Source: DATJQA01 sp041169145 (GTDB lineage Bacteria; Patescibacteriota; Minisyncoccia; UBA6257; 2-01-FULL-56-20). From it: a stretch of DNA of 10,417 nucleotides. Positions within the stretch are counted from its first letter, which is position 1, and every line of letters starts with the position of its first letter. The notes under the pieces were generated by a model that worked only from the letters and a program-made list of their open reading frames with translations, was not told the DNA's origin and searched no databases. Below are positions 1-6,591 of the stretch, piece after piece. The stretch covers positions 1 to 10,417 of the forward strand of contig JBEEJO010000026.1 in NCBI GenBank assembly GCA_041169145.1. The letters run 5' to 3'. The position numbers and the translations under genes are program-made.

Positions 1-74
1 TTATTGAGGGCTATTGTAGCTTGCATTGCGGCGTGACTCAATAGACGCGGTGCACAAACAGTGCATGAGGTTCA

Positions 75-103
75 TTGCGCCACGCAATAAAAATCGCTAT
101 GCT
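75..103 (+). promoter_or_regulatory. possible glyA promoter, near-leaderless
   Basis: A -35-like TTGCGC (75-80) and a -10-like TATGCT (98-103) are separated by 17 bp. The expected transcription start would fall about 1-2 nt before the glyA ATG at 112, so the message would be nearly leaderless. The matches are only 3/6 and 4/6. A small hairpin (ATTGCG 74-79, CGCAAT 83-88) overlaps the -35. Two more small hairpins lie upstream (10-13/17-20 and 51-55/61-65), together with a 7-bp inverted repeat (2-8/37-43). No Shine-Dalgarno is visible before the ATG. Confidence 0.35.
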
Positions 104-111
104 TACCGCAA

Positions 112-1299
112 ATGCGTGACAAAATCGTTGAAAAACTCATCAGAAAGGAAGCTGCGCGGCAGAAACAAACGATAGACCTCATCCCGTCCGAGAATTTTGT
201 GTCGGACGACGTGATGGAGGCCCTCGGGTCGGTCTTTACGAATAAGTACGCGGAGGGATACCCGCATGCCCGCTACTACGGCGGGAATGAGGTGGTTGAC
301 GAAGTGGAAGAGCTCGCAAAATCAAGGGCTCTCCGGCTGTTTCGTTTAGCGACAAACAATTGGCACGTGAACGTCCAGCCCTATTCCGGAAGCCCGGCGA
401 ATCTCGCCGCGATCCTTGCGCTCGTACCGCCTGGCGAAACCATCATGGGACTTCAGCTCTCTATGGGCGGCCACCTCACGCACGGCCACAAAGTTTCGGC
501 CACCGGCAGGCTGTGGCGCTCGGTGCAATATGACGTAGACCCGAAAACAGAACGGTTGAACTATGACGCCATTCTACGGCTCGCGAAGAAAGAAAAACCG
601 AAGCTCATTATCGCCGGCTATACCGCCTATCCCCGCTATATAGATTGGAAAGCGTTCCGGAAAATCGCGGACGCCGTTGGCGCGTATTTCATGGTGGACA
701 TGTCGCACATCGCAGGCCTCATCGCCGGCAAAGTGTATCCGTCGCCATTTCCATATGCGGATATCGTAACGACCACGACGCACAAGACGCTTCGCGGGCC
801 GCGCTCGGCGATGATATTCGCGAATAAAGAATCAACATTGGCGAAGAAAAATGGCGTGGATATCGCGCGCGCAGTTGACCGCGCCGTCTTCCCCGGTTTG
901 CAGGGCGGTCCGCATGTGAACCAAGTGGCGGCCATCGCCGTTGCGATGAAAGAAGCTGATTCTCCCGCGTACCGAAAGTACGCCCAGCAGATCGTGAAGA
1001 ATGCGAAGTCGCTCGCCTACGAACTGGAGCGGCTCGGCTTCCGCATCATCTCCGGCGGCACGGATTCACATCTTCTTCTTGTGGACGTGATGGCGAAGGG
1101 TATTTCGGGGAAGGAAGCGAGCACGCGCCTGGAAAAAGCCGGCATCATCTGTAACATGAACACCATCCCGCACGACCCTCGCCCGCCGATGGACCCCTCG
1201 GGCATCCGCCTCGGTACGCCCGCCGTTACGACCCGCGGAATGAAGGAAAAAGATATGCAGAAGATCGCGAAAAAGATCGTGAAGGTGCTGCTACAATAA
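112..1299 (+). CDS. glyA: serine hydroxymethyltransferase
   Basis: PLP enzyme that interconverts serine plus tetrahydrofolate with glycine plus 5,10-methylene-tetrahydrofolate, in the cytoplasm. Family signatures seen: LIPSEN near residue 24; TNKYAEGYP (43-51) with the catalytic Glu E48; VQPYSGSPAN near 88; GGHLTHG near 119; and VTTTTHKTLRGP (219-230), whose K225 is the PLP Schiff-base lysine. The protein is 395 aa, slightly shorter than the usual ~415, mainly because it lacks about 11 N-terminal residues found in E. coli GlyA. The start is forced: codons back to the in-frame TAA at 88-90 contain no ATG, GTG or TTG. There is no Shine-Dalgarno. The next gene begins 5 bp after the stop, so the two are probably co-transcribed. 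folD, the next enzyme of the pathway, lies 2.9 kb downstream on the same strand but in another transcription unit. Identification is very secure. Confidence 0.97.
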   Translation: MRDKIVEKLIRKEAARQKQTIDLIPSENFVSDDVMEALGSVFTNKYAEGYPHARYYGGNEVVDEVEELAKSRALRLFRLATNNWHVNVQPYSGSPANLAAILALVPPGETIMGLQLSMGGHLTHGHKVSATGRLWRSVQYDVDPKTERLNYDAILRLAKKEKPKLIIAGYTAYPRYIDWKAFRKIADAVGAYFMVDMSHIAGLIAGKVYPSPFPYADIVTTTTHKTLRGPRSAMIFANKESTLAKKNGVDIARAVDRAVFPGLQGGPHVNQVAAIAVAMKEADSPAYRKYAQQIVKNAKSLAYELERLGFRIISGGTDSHLLLVDVMAKGISGKEASTRLEKAGIICNMNTIPHDPRPPMDPSGIRLGTPAVTTRGMKEKDMQKIAKKIVKVLLQ

Positions 1300-1304
1300 A
1301 CCCC

Positions 1305-3086
1305 ATGGCGAACGCCGAGACTAGAAACTGCCAGAATTGTAAAAATCAGTTCATCATCGAGCCCGACGACTTCGGGTTCTATGAAAAGATTGGTGTCCCG
1401 GCGCCGACCTTCTGCCCGCCCTGTCGCCTTGTGCGGCGATTACTGTTTCGGAACGAACGCGCACTCTACAAACGGAAGTGCGGACTGTGCGGACAGGATA
1501 AAATCATGGTCTTTGCGCCGGACAATCCCCACGCCGCATATTGCAAAGAATGTTGGTGGAGTGACAGTTGGGACGCAAAGACCTACGGCCGTGAGTACGA
1601 TTTCTCCCGCCCATTCTTTGAACAGTTCCGCGATCTCTATCGCGTCGTCCCCCGCGTCGGCATCATCCAGCAAGGCCAAAATCCGGGAAGCGACTATGCG
1701 AACCGTGTGACCGACGCCCGGAACTGCTATCTCCTCTACGGCTCAACTCGCCCGGAATTCTGCCGGTACGGCGTCTTTGTGAACGATTCCAAAGAATGCC
1801 TTGATTGTTACAACGTGGCCAAGTCAGAGCAGTGCTACGAATGCCTGGACTGTGTCCAATGCTACAACCTCCTCTTTTCGCAGGAATGCACGGAGTGTAG
1901 CAACTCGCAATATCTATTGAACTGCCGCAATTGCGAGAACTGCTTCGGATGCGTGAACTTGCGCAACAAATCCTACTGCATCTTCAATCAGCAATATACC
2001 AAGGAGGAATATTTGAAAAAGATCGCCGATATGAACTTGGGCGATACCGCGTCGCGCGCACGGGCAGCGGCACAGTTCGCGGAACTCGCTAAGAAATTCA
2101 TCGCACCGAACATCGTTTCGCACCACGGCGCAAACGTAAGCGGGAACTGGATAAGCGCCGCGAAAAATACTCGTGCGTCGTTCTCTTGCCGTAATACGGA
2201 GAATGTCAGCCACTGCTTTTCTGTTTTTGATGGGAAAGACGGCATGGACCACTGCTTCTGGGGGAACGGCACGGAGCTGATGTATGAATGCAATAGCGTC
2301 GGCAACCAGTGCGGACGTATCGCGTTCGCGAGCGAGTCGTGGGATAACCTGTTTGACGCGCAATATTCCTCAAACTGCCACAGTTCGCAGTACCTCTTCG
2401 GTTGCATTGGCGTTCGCAAGTCACAATATTGCATCTTGAACAAGCAATACACAAAGGATGAGTACGAGGCGCTCATCCCGCGCATCAAAGAACATATGAA
2501 CCAGATGCCGTATCGCGACAAGCGCGGCCTGGAATACCGATATGGAGAATTTTTTCCCACAGAACTGGGACCCTTCGCTTACAACGAAAGCATCGCCCAG
2601 GATTATTTTCCGCTGACGAAAGAAGAAGCGCTTGCGCAGGGGTTCTCATGGAAAGATGCGGAAGCTCGTTCGTACAACATCACGCTTGCCGCCGAATACA
2701 TCCCATCGGCGATTGCCGGTGCGCAGGATTCCGTGACCACCGAGACTATTGGTTGCGCCCACGCGGGAACTTGCGGCCAGCAATGCACCGTCGCGTTCAA
2801 AATACTGACTGATGACCTTGCGTTCTATCGCCGCGCGAACGTCCCTCTGCCCCGGCTCTGCCCGAACTGCCGACATTATGAACGAATGAAGCTTCGCAAT
2901 CCCCTTCTCCTGTGGTCGCGCGCTTGCCAGTGCGCCGGAGCGGCGTCAGAAAACAGCGTGTATACGAACGCCACGACCCACGCTCACGGCGCGGAACACT
3001 GCCCGAACAAGTTTGAAACCTCGTACGCGCCCGACAAACCTAAAGTGGTGTACTGCGAAAGTTGCTACAACAGCGAGGTTGTTTGA
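1305..3086 (+). CDS. Cys-rich protein with terminal zinc ribbons and a cysteine ladder, unknown function
   Basis: A 593-aa soluble protein with 41 cysteines by my count; no signal peptide or membrane helix seen. N-terminal part: two CxxC...CxxC zinc-ribbon-like units (C9/C12 with C37/C40; C59/C62 with C80/C83). C-terminal part (about 484-593) repeats this plan degenerately (C490/C494, C519/C522, C541/C543, C566, C584/C587) with a shared layout such as 'FYxxxxVPxPxxCPxCR'. The middle (about 135-230) holds cysteines spaced 12 residues apart (141-153-165-177; 183-195-207; 186-198-210; 213-225), suggesting a repeat or solenoid fold. A second, weaker block (about 295-390) ends in a copy of the motif that ends the first: SYCIFNQQYTKEEY versus QYCILNKQYTKDEY. 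It starts 5 bp after glyA without a Shine-Dalgarno, so it is likely in the glyA operon. Zinc binding is inferred from the CxxC pairs. I do not recognise a function; nucleic-acid binding, metal storage or a scaffold are all possible. Confidence 0.85.
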   Translation: MANAETRNCQNCKNQFIIEPDDFGFYEKIGVPAPTFCPPCRLVRRLLFRNERALYKRKCGLCGQDKIMVFAPDNPHAAYCKECWWSDSWDAKTYGREYDFSRPFFEQFRDLYRVVPRVGIIQQGQNPGSDYANRVTDARNCYLLYGSTRPEFCRYGVFVNDSKECLDCYNVAKSEQCYECLDCVQCYNLLFSQECTECSNSQYLLNCRNCENCFGCVNLRNKSYCIFNQQYTKEEYLKKIADMNLGDTASRARAAAQFAELAKKFIAPNIVSHHGANVSGNWISAAKNTRASFSCRNTENVSHCFSVFDGKDGMDHCFWGNGTELMYECNSVGNQCGRIAFASESWDNLFDAQYSSNCHSSQYLFGCIGVRKSQYCILNKQYTKDEYEALIPRIKEHMNQMPYRDKRGLEYRYGEFFPTELGPFAYNESIAQDYFPLTKEEALAQGFSWKDAEARSYNITLAAEYIPSAIAGAQDSVTTETIGCAHAGTCGQQCTVAFKILTDDLAFYRRANVPLPRLCPNCRHYERMKLRNPLLLWSRACQCAGAASENSVYTNATTHAHGAEHCPNKFETSYAPDKPKVVYCESCYNSEVV

Positions 3087-3178
3087 CTGTGCACCTTTCC
3101 AAATATCTCCGCCCGCTTGAGCTCGGCGAATCGCTGGAGGCACAAAATTCGTAAGAATAGCCGCGCTCTCGCGTAGTA

Positions 3179-3184
3179 TATAAT
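3179..3184 (+). promoter_or_regulatory. consensus -10 box of a leaderless gene
   Basis: A perfect TATAAT lies with its last base 6 nt before the ATG at 3191, so the expected transcription start is the A of the start codon. No clear -35 box is visible 17 bp upstream. There is no Shine-Dalgarno. A small CGCG-CTCT-CGCG hairpin (3162-3173) lies just upstream. The spacer 3087-3178 after the Cys-rich gene contains no recognisable terminator. Confidence 0.6.
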
Positions 3185-3190
3185 GAGTAT

Positions 3191-3523
3191 ATGAAACACA
3201 CTCCCCAAACCATCGGTGCTCTACAGGCCATCGGCCTCGTGCTCTATATCATGCTCTTTGCGACGGGCGTGCAGACCGTCTCGTCGTATTTTCCGGATAA
3301 GGAGCTCGGCCCCCAGCTCGGCATAACGTTATTCCTTTTACTCTTCGTCACGTCCGCCTTGATTTGCAGCTCTATCGCGCTCGGATATCCCATCAAGCTC
3401 TTCTTTGTTGAGAGCAAGCGAAGCGAGGCGATGCACGTTGTCGGTTGGACCATTGGCTGGCTTCTGGCCTTCGGCCTGCTCTTCATCGTCTACCTCTTCA
3501 TCTACGGCCCTCTTCTCCAGTAA
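3191..3523 (+). CDS. small three-helix membrane protein, unknown function
   Basis: A 110-aa hydrophobic protein with three predicted transmembrane segments (about 8-30, 42-65 and 82-107). The connecting loops are short and polar: SSYFPDKELG after the first helix and a positively charged VESKRSEA before the third. By the positive-inside rule that second loop is probably cytoplasmic, which puts the N-terminus outside. There are no catalytic motifs and the family is unknown to me. The start ATG at 3191 fits the consensus -10 box just upstream, implying a leaderless message. The gene converges with the cytochrome-b5-like gene; only 7 bp separate the two stop codons and no terminator hairpin is seen between them, so the transcripts probably overlap. 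Composition and the matching promoter make this a real gene. Confidence 0.75.
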   Translation: MKHTPQTIGALQAIGLVLYIMLFATGVQTVSSYFPDKELGPQLGITLFLLLFVTSALICSSIALGYPIKLFFVESKRSEAMHVVGWTIGWLLAFGLLFIVYLFIYGPLLQ

Positions 3524-3530
3524 CGCCGCG

Positions 3531-4103
3531 CTAGTCGTCTTCCGTCTCGTTCTCGCTCTCCTTATCATTGTCCCCTCCGCCGCCTCCTGCCGGAGTGTTT
3601 GCCGCGGCGCTCTGTTGCGCCTGCTGCAACGCACCGGACGAAACGCTCTGGTTCAAGTCGCCGATATAGTACTGTGCAAGCATGCTCTCCGCGCGAGGCG
3701 AGTGGCCGCGACCCTTGCCTCCTTTCGTGTCGAACGCCTGCGTTGCATCAGTGCCGCAACTTTTTATGATGATCGAGCCCCCGGGGTGCGACGGAATGAA
3801 TTTGGTCACGTCGTAGATCTTGCCGGAGATGAGAAGCCAGCAATCCTGCGCGGTATTGTGCTTCGCTATTTCAGCCATAGTGAGCGCGGTCGTTGCGCCG
3901 CTCGGAGAAGGCGCATTCGGCGCACTGGGAGCATCGGGGGTGCCACCGGTATTCTGGACCTGTTTCTGCCCCTGCTCACGAGGTGCCATAAATGACGAAA
4001 TCGACCCCATCGACCGGACGATTCCGAACGTGAATATGCCTATTATAAGAACAGCTCCTGCGATAACGGCGTATCGCGACGCACGAGATGGTGATTGTTC
4101 CAT
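3531..4103 (-). CDS. membrane-anchored cytochrome b5-like heme-binding protein
   Basis: A 190-aa protein with a short basic N-terminus, one membrane helix (about 11-30), a Pro/Ala/Ser-rich linker (about 40-72), a cytochrome-b5-like domain (about 73-150) and a low-complexity tail with five glycines and a very acidic end. In the b5 domain LTMAEIAKHN, CWLLISGKIYDVTKF and HPGG (106-109) are clear. H106 and H134 (in GRGHS) are the likely axial heme ligands; their spacing of 28 is a few residues longer than the roughly 24 of classical cytochrome b5. C88 and C116 could form a disulfide if the domain is outside the cell, which the single N-terminal anchor suggests. The expected role is electron transfer, but no redox partner is encoded nearby, so the physiological role is unknown. 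It is divergent from folD (68 bp apart) and convergent with the small membrane protein. Confidence 0.85.
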   Translation of the reverse strand: MEQSPSRASRYAVIAGAVLIIGIFTFGIVRSMGSISSFMAPREQGQKQVQNTGGTPDAPSAPNAPSPSGATTALTMAEIAKHNTAQDCWLLISGKIYDVTKFIPSHPGGSIIIKSCGTDATQAFDTKGGKGRGHSPRAESMLAQYYIGDLNQSVSSGALQQAQQSAAANTPAGGGGGDNDKESENETEDD

Positions 4104-4109
4104 ATAGAT

Positions 4110-4115
4110 ATATTA
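4110..4115 (-). promoter_or_regulatory. possible -10 box of the cytochrome-b5-like gene
   Basis: On the minus strand TAATAT (4/6 match to TATAAT) ends 6 nt before the ATG at 4103-4101. This is the same spacing as for the genes at 3191 and 9364 and again predicts a leaderless message. No convincing -35 is present. The area is AT-rich (ATATAGATATATTA), so a chance match is possible. The rest of the 68-bp divergent spacer shows no clear folD promoter. Confidence 0.35.
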
Positions 4116-4171
4116 CACCGCAGGCGCAAAATTCTTCCACACGGTTTACTAACATCTGAAAACCATACATA

Positions 4172-5011
4172 ATGGTGCTCGTGACCATAGACGGCAAAAC
4201 TATTGCGGCAAAACTCATCGCCGAACTTAAACCGAACATAGCGGCGCTTAAAGAGCCGCGCTTCTTCGGCGCGGTCTTGGTCGGCGAGAACGCCGCTTCG
4301 CGGAATTTTCTGAAACAAAAAGCGAAGGTCGCCGAAGAACTCGGCATTGACTTCCGCCTGTATGAATTGCCGGACACCATCACGACCGACAACCTTCGTG
4401 ACGAAGTGGGCCGGCTTGCCCGACCGAAGAACTGCGGCGGATTTATCGTCCAGCTTCCGCTTCCGGAACATTTGGACAACAAGCACTATGTCCTGAACGC
4501 CATTCCGAAAGAGAAGGATGTGGACCTTCTTTCCGAGGCCGCGCTCGGCGCGTTCTATACCGGCCGGCACATCATTTCGCCCCCATCCGTCGCTGCCGTT
4601 GATCAGATCTTCCACGAAGCAAGGATCACGAATCTCAGAGACCTTACGGTTGCCGTCATCGGTGCAGGCGTCCTTATCGGCAGGCCGGTCGGATTCTGGA
4701 TGCAGAATCGCGTCGGCGAGCTGATGGTCTTTGACTCGTCCGTGAAGAACCTGCGGGAAAAGTTGAGGGATGCGGATGTGGTCGTGAGCGGAGCAGGCGC
4801 CGCAGGACTTTTCGGCACGCAACATCTGAAAGACGGCGCGCTCGTCATCGATTTCGGGTTCAACCGAACCGCAGAAGGAAGGGCGATCGGCGACTTCGAC
4901 CCAACGGGCGCCGAAGAACGGAATATCTCGTACACGCCAACGCCTGGCGGCACAGGCCCCATTCTTGTCGCAAAGTTATACGAAAATTTCTGGAAGCTGA
5001 ATGTTATGTGA
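4172..5011 (+). CDS. folD: FolD: methylenetetrahydrofolate dehydrogenase/cyclohydrolase (divergent)
   Basis: Bifunctional cytoplasmic enzyme converting 5,10-methylene-THF to methenyl-THF and then to 10-formyl-THF, downstream of GlyA in one-carbon metabolism. The protein is 279 aa, near the usual ~285. Seen: IDGKTIA (6-12); VGENAAS (37-43) followed by K50, aligned to the catalytic Lys (E. coli K54); VQLPLP (93-98) with Q94; KDVD (115-118) with D118; nucleotide-binding GAGVLIGRP (164-172); and TPTPGGTGP (255-263). Departures: the catalytic-site Tyr (E. coli Y50, human Y52) is F46; the usual DVDGF continuation is DVDLL; and the PCTP motif reads SPPS (136-139). The core lysine, glutamine and aspartate are kept, so it is probably active, but the cyclohydrolase/dehydrogenase balance or cofactor use may differ. 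No Shine-Dalgarno is seen. It ends in TGA just before a strong terminator. Confidence 0.93.
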   Translation: MVLVTIDGKTIAAKLIAELKPNIAALKEPRFFGAVLVGENAASRNFLKQKAKVAEELGIDFRLYELPDTITTDNLRDEVGRLARPKNCGGFIVQLPLPEHLDNKHYVLNAIPKEKDVDLLSEAALGAFYTGRHIISPPSVAAVDQIFHEARITNLRDLTVAVIGAGVLIGRPVGFWMQNRVGELMVFDSSVKNLREKLRDADVVVSGAGAAGLFGTQHLKDGALVIDFGFNRTAEGRAIGDFDPTGAEERNISYTPTPGGTGPILVAKLYENFWKLNVM

Positions 5012-5013
5012 CA

Positions 5014-5053
5014 AAATAACAATCGCCCCGGCAAACCGGGGCGATTGTTATTT
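5014..5053. terminator. strong bidirectional intrinsic terminator
   Basis: A perfect 18-bp stem (5014-5031 with 5036-5053) closes a CAAA loop. The stem core is GCCCCGG/CCGGGGC. The flanks are AAATAAC on one side and GTTATTT on the other, so a U-rich tract is present on both strands. It starts 2 bp after the folD stop and lies 17 bp before the stop of the convergent FN3 gene, so it serves both. Confidence 0.92.
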
Positions 5054-5070
5054 CGATGCCCACCTCACAT

Positions 5071-6318
5071 TTACGGCATCGTTACGAACGAACCGGACGA
5101 CGTCGCTTTATTCGCCGCCGCATCCACCGACTCCACAATGAAGTTGTAGGTCGTGGTAGCCGCAAGGCTCGGGAGATTCAGCGAGTGTGTCGTCACCGGT
5201 GCGCTATCGGAAACCACAAGCGTACTGGTTGCGTTGGGATCGACCGGCGAGAAAGTTCCGTAGAAGACCTTGCTCGTTGCGGCCTCGTTCGTTGTCCATG
5301 AGATGTTCGCGCTCGTTGAGCTGGGAGTGATGACCACGGACGATATGAACGGCGCGGTCGTATCCGGCGCGACAAGCGTCGTGAACGCTTGATCCGTTGA
5401 CGTTGCAAGATTGCCCGACGCGTCCTTTGAGCTCACGCGATAATGGTAAAGCGTGTTCGGTGAGAGCCCATTGAGCTGCGCCGCATGGCTCGCAACCAGC
5501 GTTGAGTTCAACGTCGTGAGCGAACCGTATGTCGTCGATGTACCGTAGGCGACCTGCGAGTCGGAAAATTCATTCGTCGTCCACGATACCGCTGCGCTAT
5601 TGTACGATGGAGTCGCTACAATGTTCGCGATGACGGGTGCCGCGGTATCCGGAGTTGATGTCGGCGTGGATGATGCGTTCGGATTATTGATGATGCCCGG
5701 AGGAAGATTCTTGCAGAGCGGCACAAGCGGCTTGGCGCCGTCATGTTTCCGCAACCAGCCCGGGGCGATAGTGTGTCCCGGCTGAATTTTCGCACAGATC
5801 TTGCGAATGCTCTTCAATGCGTCCTTCGCGTCCTTATTCATCGCCTTATCCAACTGCGCCGCGATCCTACCACTATCGTCATCTTCGAACGACAGTTGGT
5901 CTTTTTGAAGTAACTCGTTCAGTTTCTTCAGTGTTCGCGGACCGACGAATCCCACCTGTTCCAAGCCGTATTTCTTTTGGAAACGGGCGACGGCGCGAGC
6001 CGTAGCTTTGCCAAAGAAACCGGTTATGAGCCCCTCGGGATACAATTCGGCATCCGCGGCGAGGAGCGCCTGCAGTATCTGCACCTGATCGCCCTGCGAA
6101 CCTTCGCGAAGTGAAGTAACCAGCTGTACCGCAATGTCCTGCTTCTGCTTCTGAATGTTCGCCAACTGGTCGTTCAGCGTCTTGATCTGCGCCAAGAGCG
6201 TCTGAATCTGCGATTGCAATGCGCTTGAGCTTGTTGATGTCGTTTGTGCAAGCGCGCCGATGGGAGCTCCCTGCAAAACGAGCGATGCGAGCATCGCAAC
6301 GATAACAGTTTTCTTCAT
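5071..6318 (-). CDS. secreted peptidoglycan-binding protein with two fibronectin-III domains
   Basis: A 415-aa exported protein. Order: signal peptide (1 to about 25, KK followed by a hydrophobic core, ending near ALAQ); a short coiled coil (about 31-66); a peptidoglycan-binding-1 domain (about 70-138, with GSQGDQVQILQALL, GLITGFFGKAT and FVGPRTLKKLN); a middle segment with two cysteines (C175 and C202) around the motif KIQPGHTIAPGWL; a Pro/Thr/Ser linker (about 205-224); and two tandem fibronectin-III domains (about 225-315 and 319-415). Each FN3 domain carries the same SWTTNE motif and a YxY/YxF near the end, so they look like an internal duplication. It probably attaches to the cell wall through the N-terminal part and presents the FN3 domains for adhesion or protein contacts. 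Start: ATG directly before the signal peptide; no Shine-Dalgarno. Confidence 0.88.
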   Translation of the reverse strand: MKKTVIVAMLASLVLQGAPIGALAQTTSTSSSALQSQIQTLLAQIKTLNDQLANIQKQKQDIAVQLVTSLREGSQGDQVQILQALLAADAELYPEGLITGFFGKATARAVARFQKKYGLEQVGFVGPRTLKKLNELLQKDQLSFEDDDSGRIAAQLDKAMNKDAKDALKSIRKICAKIQPGHTIAPGWLRKHDGAKPLVPLCKNLPPGIINNPNASSTPTSTPDTAAPVIANIVATPSYNSAAVSWTTNEFSDSQVAYGTSTTYGSLTTLNSTLVASHAAQLNGLSPNTLYHYRVSSKDASGNLATSTDQAFTTLVAPDTTAPFISSVVITPSSTSANISWTTNEAATSKVFYGTFSPVDPNATSTLVVSDSAPVTTHSLNLPSLAATTTYNFIVESVDAAANKATSSGSFVTMP

Positions 6319-6465
6319 GTGACGTGTAGTGAGTAATGGTTATTGGTTTATCAACGCAAAAAGACCTTTACTCCATATATAACGGATAGAGCACGGGGTT
6401 CTGACAATACCGGCACATAGGCCGGAACGCCCGCTCGTCGGCAGGTACACGAACAATTGATCCTG
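6319..6465. other. spacer between the FN3 gene and tRNA-Ile
   Basis: 147 bp upstream of the FN3 gene and downstream of tRNA-Ile, both transcribed from the minus strand. It holds a TATATA tract (6376-6381), and on the minus strand TTGTCA (6402-6407) and TTGATA (6349-6354), but no -35/-10 pair with good spacing. A 5-bp hairpin (6410-6414/6421-6425) has no U-tract. The FN3 promoter is probably here but I cannot place it. Confidence 0.4.
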
Positions 6466-6538
6466 TGGGCGCGCTAGGACTCGAACCTAGAACCGCCAAG
6501 GTATAAGCTTGGTGCTCTAACCATTGAGCTACGCGCCC
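6466..6538 (-). tRNA. tRNA-Ile, anticodon UAU
   Basis: A 73-nt cloverleaf on the minus strand. Acceptor 7/7 (GGGCGCG with CGCGCCC), D stem GCTC/GAGC, anticodon stem CCAAG/CTTGG, anticodon loop CTTATAC, variable loop CGGTT, T stem CTAGG/CCTAG with TTCGAGT loop. The discriminator is A73 and CCA is not encoded. With U33 fixed, positions 34-36 are UAU, which pairs with AUA (Ile). Known E. coli tRNA-Ile identity elements C4:G69, U12:A23, A37 and A73 are present; position 38 is C and pair 29:41 is A:U instead of A38 and C29:G41. Most bacteria read AUA with a CAU tRNA carrying lysidine, so this anticodon is unusual. AUA is used in the window, for example at codon 21 of glyA (172-174). Confidence 0.93.
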
Positions 6539-6562
6539 ATTTTTATCTTCTTTTCGGCAACC

Positions 6563-6591
6563 ATTCTCGCAATATATCCTCTTCTTTTCAA
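6563..6591 (-). promoter_or_regulatory. likely promoter of tRNA-Ile
   Basis: On the minus strand TTGAAA (6591-6586, 5/6 to TTGACA) and GAGAAT (6568-6563, 4/6 to TATAAT) are exactly 17 bp apart. The predicted start would be about 18 nt before the tRNA. The -35 directly abuts the edge of the inverted-repeat element at 6592. An alternative -10, TATATT (6576-6571), has no matching -35. Confidence 0.5.

Noticed and set aside
3089..3154. 21-codon GTG frame just after the Cys-rich gene
   Set aside because: No Shine-Dalgarno and too short to judge. I considered a frameshifted C-terminal extension of the Cys-rich protein, but that protein already ends in a complete CxxC module.
3405..3995. 196-codon plus-strand open frame
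   Set aside because: Antisense to the cytochrome-b5-like gene, whose domain is clear; the translation is Arg/Cys/Ser-rich, as expected for a shadow of a GC-balanced gene.
4043..4825. 260-codon minus-strand open frame
   Set aside because: Antisense to folD, which has unmistakable motifs; no domain seen in the translation.
6410..6425. CCGGC/GCCGG hairpin downstream of tRNA-Ile as a terminator
   Set aside because: Only 5 bp and followed by TATTGTC on the minus strand, not a U-tract.
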